The notes beneath the pieces are model-generated. The model saw only the letters and a program-made list of their open reading frames with translations, was not told the origin of the DNA and did not search any database. Both the position numbers and the translations under genes were made by a program. Below are positions 17,780 through 25,830 of a DNA stretch of 64,000 nt, one piece after another. Each line of letters opens with the position of its first letter. Positions within the stretch are counted from its first letter, which is position 1. Source of the DNA: Variovorax paradoxus (GTDB lineage: Bacteria; Pseudomonadota; Gammaproteobacteria; Burkholderiales; Burkholderiaceae_C); NCBI RefSeq assembly GCF_024734665.1, contig NZ_CP102931.1, forward strand, positions 2,044,001 to 2,108,000, given 5' to 3'.

Positions 17780-19501
17780 TCAGGCTTCGGCTTCCTGCGC
17801 CACGGGTATGTCGCCGATGCGCGGCATCAGCGCGGCAAGCGCTTCGCCGTCGGTGCGGTAGCTGAACAGCATCGGCCCCGGGGCCAGCAGGCCGGCGCGC
17901 TCCAGCACCTGCATCGCGGGCAGCTTCAGGCCGCTCAGGTGCAGGCGGATGCCCTTGGATTCCATCATCCGGCGGATCGAGCCGAACACCTCGGCTCCGG
18001 TGATGTCGATGCGATTGATGGGCTGCGCGAACAGGCACACGTCGGTGAGCTCCGGCCGCTCGGCCAGCGCCACGGTGAGCGCGCGTTCCAGCGTGGAGGC
18101 CGAGGCGAAGTCGAGTTCCGCGTCCATGCGCAGCGCGTAGAGCTGCGGCGCCAGCGGCGGCAGCTTCCAGAGGTTGCGATCGCGTAGGCTGCCGTCGGGG
18201 TGCAGGCCCACTTCGATGATGCGCGGGTGCAGGTGCCGATACATGTAGTGCGCCAGGGCGGCCAGCAGTCCGCCGAGCACGCCCCAGTAGATGCTCGGCG
18301 CGGTCGCGATGGTCAGCACGAAGGTGCCGAAGGCAATGCCCGCCTCGATGCGCGAGATGCGCCACAGCGCCGCGAAGCTCGCCGGCTTCACCAGCCCGAG
18401 GATGGCCGTGACCACCACCGCCGCCAGCACCGCCTGCGGCACGTGGTACAGCAGCGGCATCAGCCACAGCAGCGCGCCGGCCACCACGACCACGCTGAAC
18501 AGCGTGGCCCAGCCGGTCTGCGCGCCTGCATAGAGCGTGATCGCCGAGCGCGAGAACGACGAGCTGGTAGGAAACGCACCCGTGAAGCCCGAGGCCAGCT
18601 TGGCCAGGCCCTGGCCGATCAGGTCCTGGTTTTCGTTCCACAGCGTGCCGGCACGCGCGTTGTCGACCTTGGCGCTCGACGCGGTTTCAAGAAAGCTCAC
18701 CAGCGTGATCATCAGCGCCGGCAGCACCAGCGCGCTGAAGGTGCTCACAGGCAGCAGGCCGGGCCAGTAGAACGAGGGCAGGCCCGAAGGCAGGCTGCCC
18801 ACCACCGCGCCGCCGCGCAGCGCGTAGTCGATGACCCAGCTGATGGCGGCCGCGCCGGCCACCAGCGCCATCGTGGTCGGAAAGCGCGGCAGCATGCGCT
18901 TGCCCAGCCACAGCACCGCGATGCTGCCGAGCCCGAAGGCAATGGCCACGAGATCGGGCAGCGGCCCGCCCTGCAGCACTTGCGGAATGGTGCGCCCCGT
19001 GAAGCCCAGCAGCGCGGGCAATTGCGAGATGGCGATCAGCACCGCTGCGCCCTGCGTGAAGCCGATGAGCACCGGCGAATTGACCAGCCGCAGCAACCAG
19101 CCGAAGCGCCCCGCGCCCAGCACGATCTGGATGGTGCCCGACATCAGCGTGAGCCACACCGCCATTGCCACCCACTCGGCGCTGCCCGCCACCGCCAGCG
19201 GCGCAAGCGAGGCGCCGACCAGCAGGCTGGTGAGCGCCGTGGGCCCGACCGACAGCCGCTGCGACGAGCTGAACATCACCGCGATCAGCGCCGGGAACAG
19301 CGCCGCGTACACGCCCGTGACCAGCGGCATGCCCGCCAGCGCCGCATACGCCACGCCTTGCGGAATGACCATCAGCGCCACGGTGATGCCGGCCATTGCC
19401 TCGTTGCGCAGCAGCGCGGCGGAAGGGCGCGGCCATGCGAGGCAGGGAACCCAGCGCGCGAGGCGCTGGCGCAGGGAGGGAGAGGGGGCAGCCGGGGTCA
19501 T
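17780..19501 (-). CDS. SulP-family inorganic anion transporter with STAS domain
   Basis: Inner-membrane anion transporter or exchanger, 573 residues. About twelve hydrophobic segments (residues 30-415) with the family start GITVALMVIPQGVAYAALAGMP and the FLETASSAKVDN motif, then a cytoplasmic STAS domain from about 430 (ALRMDAELDFASASTLERAL; RIDITGAEVFGSI). Substrate could be sulfate, bicarbonate or another anion; no sulfate-assimilation or carbonic anhydrase gene is adjacent. An alternative start lies 39 bases upstream. Followed by a LysR regulator. Confidence 0.93.
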   Translation of the reverse strand: MTPAAPSPSLRQRLARWVPCLAWPRPSAALLRNEAMAGITVALMVIPQGVAYAALAGMPLVTGVYAALFPALIAVMFSSSQRLSVGPTALTSLLVGASLAPLAVAGSAEWVAMAVWLTLMSGTIQIVLGAGRFGWLLRLVNSPVLIGFTQGAAVLIAISQLPALLGFTGRTIPQVLQGGPLPDLVAIAFGLGSIAVLWLGKRMLPRFPTTMALVAGAAAISWVIDYALRGGAVVGSLPSGLPSFYWPGLLPVSTFSALVLPALMITLVSFLETASSAKVDNARAGTLWNENQDLIGQGLAKLASGFTGAFPTSSSFSRSAITLYAGAQTGWATLFSVVVVAGALLWLMPLLYHVPQAVLAAVVVTAILGLVKPASFAALWRISRIEAGIAFGTFVLTIATAPSIYWGVLGGLLAALAHYMYRHLHPRIIEVGLHPDGSLRDRNLWKLPPLAPQLYALRMDAELDFASASTLERALTVALAERPELTDVCLFAQPINRIDITGAEVFGSIRRMMESKGIRLHLSGLKLPAMQVLERAGLLAPGPMLFSYRTDGEALAALMPRIGDIPVAQEAEA

Positions 19502-19583
19502 GGAGATTTGCGGGCGCACTGGGGAAAACTGCAGGCACATGCGCGGTGCGCCGCGCGGGAGCGATGTGGAATGCGGGTCGAAG

Positions 19584-20036
19584 TCAGATCAGTGAGGTCG
19601 CGTTCTTGAGAACGTAGTCGCAGGCCTTTTCCTTCACCTTCGACGACAGGCCCTTGAAGTTCAGCGACTTGCCGTCGCCGCCCTGCAGCAGGCCCTTGGC
19701 GCCGCTGGCGAAGCCGGTCTCCTGCTTCTTCTGCCCGGTGATCTTGGCGAGCAGCTTGTCTTTCACCGAGGCCGCGTCGCCGCCCAGGTAGTTGTTCTTC
19801 ACGCAGTACTGCAGCACGCCGGCCGCGTTGCCCATGGTGCTGGAGCCAATGGCGGGCATCTTGAAGCCCAGGTTGCTGCCGAGGCTGCCGAGCGCGGATC
19901 CGCCGGCGCTGCCTTGCGAGTTGGAGGAGGCCGCTTCGCCGGCCTTTTCCTTCAATTGGTCGAGCAGGTCGTTGGCTTGCGCCGAGGCGCCTGCCGCGAG
20001 CAGCGCCAGGGCGATGAGGGTGGAACGAGCGTGCAT
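19584..20036 (-). CDS. DUF2501 family exported protein
   Basis: 150 residues. A signal peptide (MHARSTLIALALLAAGASAQA) and a Gly/Ser-rich linker (SSNSQGSAGGSALGSLGSNLG) precede a domain with two Cys (LQYCVKNNYLGG and KEKACDYVLKNA) that could form a disulfide. This is the pattern of DUF2501 (E. coli YjjA), function unknown. Stand-alone gene upstream of the SulP gene on the same strand, 82 bases apart. Confidence 0.85.
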   Translation of the reverse strand: MHARSTLIALALLAAGASAQANDLLDQLKEKAGEAASSNSQGSAGGSALGSLGSNLGFKMPAIGSSTMGNAAGVLQYCVKNNYLGGDAASVKDKLLAKITGQKKQETGFASGAKGLLQGGDGKSLNFKGLSSKVKEKACDYVLKNATSLI

Positions 20037-20131
20037 GGTGTCCTCCTGTCGGTAAGCGTGATGGAAAGCGGCCACCAGCATACCGGAGACTTCCATGGGC
20101 GCACCCCCTCGGTGCACGCCCGCTTGCCTGC

Positions 20132-21487
20132 TTACTTCGCGCGGGGCGGGCGCTTCTCGAGCAGGGGCGCGCTGGTGCCTTGCACGCCGACCAGGCCGAG
20201 TACCGTCACCAGCGAGTTCTGCGCACCCTTCCAGCCGTCGGTCACGTCGATCCACTCGGACAGCGCATGGAAGCCGCCGGTCTTGCCGCCGCCGCCGATG
20301 ATGATCGCCGGGATGCCCAGCGACATCGGCACATTGGCGTCGGTGCTCGCGCCCGTCAGCAGCGTCTTGTGGCCGAAGGCGCTGTTCGCGCGCGTGGCGG
20401 CTTCGACGATGACGGTGTCTGATTGCGTGCGACCGCCCGGACGGTCGCCGATGAGCTTGGTGCTCACGCTCAGCGTGCTCACGTTCCAGCGCTTGTTTTC
20501 CTCGACCACGGCTTCGTCGATGGCGGCCAGGATCTTCTTCTCGGTTTCGAGCAGCGGCGCCATTTCGTCGGAGCGGATGTCGACTGCCATGCGCGCATCC
20601 GGCGCGATTGTGTTGACCGAGGTGCCGCCGCCCACGGTGCCGACGGTGAACGTCGTCTTCGGGAAACTCGGCGTGCGGATGTCTGCGATCTTGGCGATGG
20701 CGCGGCCCATGCCGTGGATGGCGCTGGGCACCTGGCCGAAGGCTCCGTAGCTGTGGCCGCCCGGGCCCTTGAAAGTCACTTCGTAGCGGTGGCTGCCCGT
20801 GCCCAGCATCAGCACCGAGCCGTCTGGCGCGGGCTCCAGGCCGACCATGCCGTCGATGTCGAGGTTGTCGCGGAAGATGGCCTTGATGCCGCGCAGGTTG
20901 CCGAGTTCTTCTTCGCCCACGTTGCCCACGAACAGCAGATCGCCCACCGTCTGAACCTTGTTGTCGTTCAGTACCTTGAGCCACGACAGCAGCACCGACA
21001 GGCCGCGCGTGTCGTCGGAAATGCCGGGCGCGTAGAGCTTGCCATCGCGCTCCTTCACCTTCACGTCGGTGCCGGCGGGGAACACGGTGTCGAGGTGGGC
21101 CGAGATCAGCAGCTTCGGGCCGTTGCCCGTGCCCTTGCGCAGGCCGACCACGTTGCCTTCGGCGTCGATCTTCGCGTCCGTCAGGCCAAGGGCCTTCATG
21201 CGCGCGAGGAAGGCTTCGGCGCGCTTCTGTTCCTTGAAGGGTGGCGCCTCGATCTCGGTCAGCATCTTCAGGTCTTCGACCGAGCGATCGTGGTCGGCCT
21301 TGACCGCGTCGAGCAGCTTCTGGATGGCGGGTGAGGCCATCAGCTGTGTGTAGGCCTTGTCCACGTCGGGCCGCACCTGCGTGGGTGTGGCCGCGACGCT
21401 GCCGCTCTGGGCGTGCGCGAGGCCGGCGGCCGCGGAGGCCAGGGCAATAACGAGCGGGGCGAGGCGAAGCGACACGGGGCGGGGCAT
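20132..21487 (-). CDS. M20-family metallopeptidase, exported
   Basis: 451 residues with a signal peptide ending near AGLAHA (residue 26), so probably periplasmic. Metal-binding and catalytic motifs of the M20 family are visible: LLISAHLDTVFP (His-Asp), GISDDTRGLSVLL (bridging Asp), VGNVGEEELGNLRG (catalytic Glu/Glu), and the late His in GGFHALSEWID. The lid domain has GPGGHSYGAFG. Substrate is a small peptide or amidated amino acid; not more specific from sequence. Divergent from a LysR regulator, 115 bases apart. Confidence 0.92.
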   Translation of the reverse strand: MPRPVSLRLAPLVIALASAAAGLAHAQSGSVAATPTQVRPDVDKAYTQLMASPAIQKLLDAVKADHDRSVEDLKMLTEIEAPPFKEQKRAEAFLARMKALGLTDAKIDAEGNVVGLRKGTGNGPKLLISAHLDTVFPAGTDVKVKERDGKLYAPGISDDTRGLSVLLSWLKVLNDNKVQTVGDLLFVGNVGEEELGNLRGIKAIFRDNLDIDGMVGLEPAPDGSVLMLGTGSHRYEVTFKGPGGHSYGAFGQVPSAIHGMGRAIAKIADIRTPSFPKTTFTVGTVGGGTSVNTIAPDARMAVDIRSDEMAPLLETEKKILAAIDEAVVEENKRWNVSTLSVSTKLIGDRPGGRTQSDTVIVEAATRANSAFGHKTLLTGASTDANVPMSLGIPAIIIGGGGKTGGFHALSEWIDVTDGWKGAQNSLVTVLGLVGVQGTSAPLLEKRPPRAK

Positions 21488-21602
21488 GGTGCGGGGATGT
21501 CCTTGTAGGCGAGTAACGCCGACGCGGCGTCTTCAGCGATTCTTACGGCTGTGTTAGCCGAGTGCTCTGGTTTAATCTTCGGCGTCGTCAGTTTTTCTAA
21601 CA

Positions 21603-22520
21603 ATGCTCACCATGCGCCGCCACATCCCCAGCACCCGCGCGCTGCTGATCTTCGACGCCGTGGCTCGCCACCATGGCGTGGGCAAGGCCGCGGAGGAGTT
21701 GTGCCTCACGCACAGCGCGGTGAGCCAGCAGCTGCGGCTGCTGGAAACCCAGATTGGCGTGCGACTGGTGCAGCGCACGGCGCGCGGCACCGAGCTCACC
21801 GAGGCCGGACGTCGCTATCACGGGCAGATTTCAGGCGACCTGCTGCGGCTGCAGAACCACACGCTCGAAGCCATGGCACAGCGCACCGACGGCCTGCGCC
21901 TGCTGGTGGGTGCGGTGCCGGTGCTGGCCGAGGGCTGGCTGACGCCGCGGCTGCCGGAATTCATCGCGCGGCACCCGGGCTGCAGCCTGCACCTGCAGGT
22001 GTTTCCGACGCACCTCTACATGGAAGACATGTCCTTCGATGTGGGCGTGCAGTACGACGATGCGGTGTGGCCCGGCGCGAATGCGCTGCCGTTGATGGGC
22101 GAGTCGTGCGTGGTGGTGTGCTCGCCACAGGCAAAGGGGCGAACGGCCATGGCGCGGGGCGATTTCCGCGCAGCGTCGCTGCTGCAACTGCGCACGCGTG
22201 TGGGCGCCTGGGAAGAATGGTTTGAGCAGACGACACATGCGCAGCGGCCCGAAAACCTGGTGACGGGGCACCGCTTCGACCTGTTCTCGTCGCTGGTCGC
22301 GGCAGTGCGCGCCGACCTGGGCGTGGGGCTGGTGCCCGAGTACTTCGTCGAGCGCGAGTTGCGTTCGGGCGAGCTGGTGCTGGCCTGCCCGCATCGGGCG
22401 CCGTCGAGCCGGGGCTACAGCGTGTTCGTGGCGCCGAGCCGCACGGACGATCCGCTGGTCAGCGCTTTCGTGGCGTGGCTGTGCGCGGCGGCCGCACTGC
22501 CAGAAACCTCGCCTGCCTAG
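21603..22520 (+). CDS. LysR-family transcriptional regulator (GcvA-like)
   Basis: 305 residues. The N-terminal HTH (LLIFDAVARHHGVGKAAEELCLTHSAVSQQLRLLE) and following LVQRTARGTELTEAG resemble the GcvA/AmpR branch. The C-terminal effector-binding domain includes FDVGVQYDD and GLVPEYFVERELRSGEL. It is divergent from the M20 peptidase gene and could regulate it; its 3' end overlaps the opposed ketosynthase gene by 4 bases. The T-rich stretch just before the ATG fits a promoter/operator zone, but no clear box can be fixed. Confidence 0.92.
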   Translation: MLTMRRHIPSTRALLIFDAVARHHGVGKAAEELCLTHSAVSQQLRLLETQIGVRLVQRTARGTELTEAGRRYHGQISGDLLRLQNHTLEAMAQRTDGLRLLVGAVPVLAEGWLTPRLPEFIARHPGCSLHLQVFPTHLYMEDMSFDVGVQYDDAVWPGANALPLMGESCVVVCSPQAKGRTAMARGDFRAASLLQLRTRVGAWEEWFEQTTHAQRPENLVTGHRFDLFSSLVAAVRADLGVGLVPEYFVERELRSGELVLACPHRAPSSRGYSVFVAPSRTDDPLVSAFVAWLCAAAALPETSPA

Positions 22521-23725
22521 GCGCGGCGGAAGAGCAGCACGGAGTTCGTGCCGCCGAAGGCGAACGAGTTGCTGATGGCGGCTTCGAGCGATGGTGCTGC
22601 CGCGTCGTCTTGCGTCACGAGGTTCAGCCTGCAGTCCGCGTCGATCTCGCGGCAGTTCGCGTTGGGCGGCAGTTGCCGCTGGTGCAGTGCCAGCACGGTG
22701 ATGAGCGCTTCGAGTGCGCCCGCCGCGCCCAGCAGGTGGCCATGCAGCGCCTTGGTCGAACTCACGCGCAGCGTGTCGAGCTCGTCGCCCCACACCTCGG
22801 CCAGCGCATTGCGCTCGACCACGTCGCCGATGCGCGTGGCCGTGCCGTGGGCGTTGCAATAGCCCACGTCGCGCGGCTGCAGGCCGGCCTGGCGCAGGGC
22901 GGTGCGCAGCGCGCGGGCCTGGCCCGGTGCGTCGGGCTTGGTGAGGTGGGTGGCGTCGCTGCTCAGGCCCCAGCCGGCCAGCGTGGCGTAGCTGCGGGCG
23001 CCGCGTGCGCGTGCCCGCTCGGCGGATTCGAGGATCAGGAAGGCTGCGCCTTCGCCGAGCGCAAAGCCGCTGCGGTCGGTTGCGAAAGGCCGCACCGCGC
23101 CGGCCGCTTCGCCGGGCTGGAAGGTGGCCAGCGTCTGCATGGCCTGCCAGGCCACGACCACGCCCGGCACGATCAGCGCTTCGCTGCCGCCGGCAATGGC
23201 GATGTCGACCTCGCCGCGCTGCACGGCCTTGGCCGCTTCGGCAATTGCGGCCGAAGAAGAAGCGCAGGCGACCGAGTAGGTGAGCACCGGGCCCTGAACA
23301 CCCTGGCGCATTGCCACATGGGCGGCCGGCGCGTTGGGCATGAAGGCGGGAATGGTGAGCGGCGACACGCGGCCATTGCCGCGGTAGGCCGCTTCGAGCG
23401 CTGCGGCGCCACCCATGCCGCAGCCGGCAAAGACGCCCACGCGCTCCGGGTCAGCGTCGGCAACGGCCAGGCCCGCGTCGCGCATCGCCATGTCGGCGGC
23501 GGCCACGGCCAGCTGGCTCACGCGGTCGACGCCCGCGAGCTGCAGCTTGGTGAACCAGCGGGTTTCGTCGAAGGCCACGGTGGCCGCGGCGGCCGGCTTA
23601 GGCAGATCCGCAAAGATGGGCTGGATGGCCGATCGGCCATCCAGCAGGGCCTGGAACAACGCGTCGGGCTCGCCGCCGTGCGGCGCCATGACACCCAGTC
23701 CGGTGACGGCGACCTCGTGGTTCAC
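22517..23725 (-). CDS. Beta-ketoacyl-ACP synthase (FabF-like, orphan)
   Basis: Condensing enzyme, 402 residues. The Cys-His-His triad is present: Cys in SVACASSSAA (near 165), His in NAHGTATRIGD, His in STKALHGHLLGAAGALEA; the C-terminal FAFGGTNSVLLF is also typical. So it should be catalytically active rather than a chain-length factor. Start is GTG at 23725, overlapping the acyl-carrier-protein stop by 4 bases. No fabD, fabG or other fatty-acid gene is adjacent, so the pair is an accessory elongation or specialised lipid/polyketide module. Confidence 0.9.
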   Translation of the reverse strand: MNHEVAVTGLGVMAPHGGEPDALFQALLDGRSAIQPIFADLPKPAAAATVAFDETRWFTKLQLAGVDRVSQLAVAAADMAMRDAGLAVADADPERVGVFAGCGMGGAAALEAAYRGNGRVSPLTIPAFMPNAPAAHVAMRQGVQGPVLTYSVACASSSAAIAEAAKAVQRGEVDIAIAGGSEALIVPGVVVAWQAMQTLATFQPGEAAGAVRPFATDRSGFALGEGAAFLILESAERARARGARSYATLAGWGLSSDATHLTKPDAPGQARALRTALRQAGLQPRDVGYCNAHGTATRIGDVVERNALAEVWGDELDTLRVSSTKALHGHLLGAAGALEALITVLALHQRQLPPNANCREIDADCRLNLVTQDDAAAPSLEAAISNSFAFGGTNSVLLFRRA

Positions 23726-23964
23726 GCGACTTTCGCGGCTCGTACCTTGTCGACCAGCAGCGCGAGTTCGGCCAGGGTGTCGATGCTCGCGTCCTCGTCG
23801 GGCATGGTGATGCCGAAGTGGTCTTCGATGGCGAACAGAAACTCGGCGAGGGCCAGCGAATCGAGTCCGCCGGTTTCCCGCATCGAGGCGTGGGGGTCGA
23901 GCTTCGACGGTTCGATGCCGTACTTCTCGTGGATCAGGTCCTGCAATTCCTTCAGCGAACTCAT
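23722..23964 (-). CDS. Acyl carrier protein (orphan)
   Basis: 80 residues, starts MSSLKELQDLIHEKYG. The phosphopantetheine serine is in GGLDSLALAEFLFAIEDHF (near residue 36), followed by the acidic recognition helix. It overlaps the ketosynthase GTG (GTGA), so the two are translated together and probably work together. Its sequence is unlike the strongly conserved primary AcpP. Longer upstream starts are possible but add unlike sequence. Confidence 0.9.
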   Translation of the reverse strand: MSSLKELQDLIHEKYGIEPSKLDPHASMRETGGLDSLALAEFLFAIEDHFGITMPDEDASIDTLAELALLVDKVRAAKVA

Positions 23965-24092
23965 CGTGCAATGCCTGTCGTCATGTGCCGTTGATCGATT
24001 GCCACCGTGTGGTGGTTGCCATTGAATCGATCCCTTCCTCGTCGGCCAGTGGTGAGTGTGGTCAGTGATTGCAGATGATATCCGCTCCGACC

Positions 24093-24109
24093 CGAGGGGC
24101 ATCCCCTCG
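24093..24109. terminator. Short hairpin directly after the PAP2 gene
   Basis: CGAGGGG (24093-24099)/CCCCTCG (24103-24109), 7-bp perfect stem with a 3-base loop, touching the stop codon of the minus-strand PAP2 gene. No T-run. The remaining bases to the ACP start at 23964 show no other clear element. Confidence 0.35.
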
Positions 24110-24796
24110 CTAACGCGCCCCCGGGCGCCAGCGCAACGAGGGTAGTGCGAAGGCCATACCCAGCAGCGCGCCGGCCACCACGTCCAACACCACGTGCTGC
24201 TTGACCGCCAGCGTCGAATAAGCGATGGCGGCGAACCAGGCCCAGTTCAGCACGCGCCACAGGGCCGGCGTGCGCGCCTCGCGCAGCACGTGTTCGACGC
24301 GGATGGCGGTGAAGATGGCCACGGCCACGTGCATCGAGGGGCAGGCATTGCCCGCCGCGTCCACGCCCTGCAGCATCGCGAAACCGGGGTAGCCGGTGCC
24401 GTCGATGGCCATAGGGGGTATCTGGGTCGGCCAGAAGTAGAAGAGGCTCAGGCCGGTGATGCACAGCGCGCCGATCCACAGCCCGTAGACCACCAGCTCG
24501 CGAAACGTGAGCTGCAGCCCCGGTGCGATGCCCACGTACACCCAGAGCGAGAGATACGCGCCCAGCGTGTAGGGCTGGAACGGAATCAGGTGGTCCAGCG
24601 GCGTCAGCGGCATCACCGCCACCGGAAAGGCCGGGTTGCGCAGCAGGTGGAAGTAGCCGATGAAGAACAGCCAAGTGAAGACGGTGGTGCCGACCGCTTT
24701 CAGCAGGAAATGGCGGCGCACGCGCAACCAGATCTCGGCAGTCCACGTCGGGGGCCGGGTGTCGGGCGCTATGTGCAGGGGGATCGGTGAGTGCAT
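24110..24796 (-). CDS. PAP2-superfamily membrane phosphatase
   Basis: 228 residues, about six hydrophobic segments. The PAP2 motifs are CPSMHVAVA (His) and STLAVKQHVVLDVVAG (His and Asp), the latter in the form common to inositol-phosphoceramide-synthase-like or undecaprenyl-phosphate-phosphatase-like members. It probably hydrolyses or transfers a lipid phosphate at the inner membrane. Upstream of the ACP/KAS pair on the same strand (145-base gap) but separated by a hairpin; a lipid-related link is possible but unproven. A start 42 bases upstream is an alternative. Confidence 0.85.
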   Translation of the reverse strand: MHSPIPLHIAPDTRPPTWTAEIWLRVRRHFLLKAVGTTVFTWLFFIGYFHLLRNPAFPVAVMPLTPLDHLIPFQPYTLGAYLSLWVYVGIAPGLQLTFRELVVYGLWIGALCITGLSLFYFWPTQIPPMAIDGTGYPGFAMLQGVDAAGNACPSMHVAVAIFTAIRVEHVLREARTPALWRVLNWAWFAAIAYSTLAVKQHVVLDVVAGALLGMAFALPSLRWRPGAR

Positions 24797-24859
24797 GGTG
24801 TTGTCGGTCGCCGATCTTGCCAGAGCACCATGAAGCATCCCCCGCGATGCCCCGCTGCA

Positions 24860-25741
24860 TCAGGGGGCGGCGGGCCGCTTGCGGTGCTGGAACGACGTGG
24901 GCGAGCGGCCCGTGGCGGCCTTGAACATCGCGCAGAACGCGCTGTCGGTGGCATAGCCGCTGGCGGCCGCCACCTGGCTCACCGCCATGCCGCGCGCCAG
25001 CAACGGCAGCGCATGCGCCATCACGGCCTGCTGGCGCCACTGCTGCCAACTCATGCCGAGCTGGTCGCGGAACAGGCGCGCTACCGTGCGCTCGCTGGCA
25101 CCGATGGTGGCGGCGCGCTCGGCCAGCGTGGCGCGGTCAGCCGGGTTGCGCAGCAGCGCCTCGCAGAGCTGGCGCAGGCGCTTGTCGGTGGGTAGCGGCA
25201 CGTCAATACGGATCTGCGTGGCGCGCTCGACCTCGTCGACCAGCAGCGGCGCGATCATGCGTTCGCGCTGCGGCGCGTGCGGATCGGTCGGCGGCAGGCC
25301 GTCGGGCGTGGTGTCGAGCGCGAGCATCAGCGCACGCAGCAGCGGGCTGATCTCCAGCACTTCGCACTTTTCCCAGGTGGGCGCGATCCAGGCGTGCAGG
25401 TAGACGGTGCGCAATTCGGCGTCTTCGATCAGCGTGATGCTGTGCGGCATGTTGGCCGGCACCCAGAGCGCGCGCGAGGGCGGCACGATGTAGCTGCCGT
25501 CCTGTGTGCTCAAACGGATCACGCCGCGCGTGGAAAAAGTGAGCTGCGGCCACGGGTGCTCGTGCAGTTCGACCAGCGTGTCCGCGCTCAGGAAATGCTC
25601 CTTGGCACGCAGCGGGCGCACCGCGTCGGGGGCGTAGAGGTGCGGCGTGAGGGAGGCGACGCTGGTGATCGGGGCGGGGGGCGCGCCGCGCTGTCTGGCG
25701 GGCGCGGCGCTCCTGGAGGTGGGTGAGGCGGCGCTTGGCAT
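24860..25741 (-). CDS. AraC-family regulator with N-terminal cupin (NimR-like)
   Basis: 293 residues. An N-terminal cupin-like sensor (LVELHEHPWPQLTFSTRGVI, VPANMPHSITL) is followed by a C-terminal double HTH (TLAERAATIGASERTVARLFRDQLG and SQVAAASGYATDSAFCAMFKAATG). It is divergent from an MFS exporter gene, the same arrangement as E. coli nimR/nimT, so it likely controls that exporter. A palindrome lies 5 bases from its ATG. Inducer unknown. Confidence 0.9.
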   Translation of the reverse strand: MPSAASPTSRSAAPARQRGAPPAPITSVASLTPHLYAPDAVRPLRAKEHFLSADTLVELHEHPWPQLTFSTRGVIRLSTQDGSYIVPPSRALWVPANMPHSITLIEDAELRTVYLHAWIAPTWEKCEVLEISPLLRALMLALDTTPDGLPPTDPHAPQRERMIAPLLVDEVERATQIRIDVPLPTDKRLRQLCEALLRNPADRATLAERAATIGASERTVARLFRDQLGMSWQQWRQQAVMAHALPLLARGMAVSQVAAASGYATDSAFCAMFKAATGRSPTSFQHRKRPAAP

Positions 25742-25746
25742 AGTTT

Positions 25747-25761
25747 CGACAAATGTTGTCG
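25747..25761. promoter_or_regulatory. Palindromic candidate operator between araC-type gene and MFS gene
   Basis: CGACAA-ATG-TTGTCG, a perfect 6-bp inverted repeat with 3-base centre, in the 89-base divergent region. Position immediately before the regulator start suits autorepression or shared control. AraC proteins more often bind direct repeats, so another protein could be involved. Confidence 0.4.
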
Positions 25762-25830
25762 CTGTATCGCCATTCTGCCGCGTCCCCGGCGCATAGCATC
25801 GGTGCCTGCCCCGTTTTTTTGTAGCAATCC

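Noticed and set aside
18200..19609. Plus-strand open frame of 469 codons opposite the SulP gene
   Set aside because: Low-complexity Arg/His/Gln translation; the opposite strand encodes a complete SulP-STAS protein.
22517..23964. Ketosynthase and ACP as part of a polyketide cluster
   Set aside because: No acyltransferase, ketoreductase, dehydratase, thioesterase or second ketosynthase is present in the neighbourhood.
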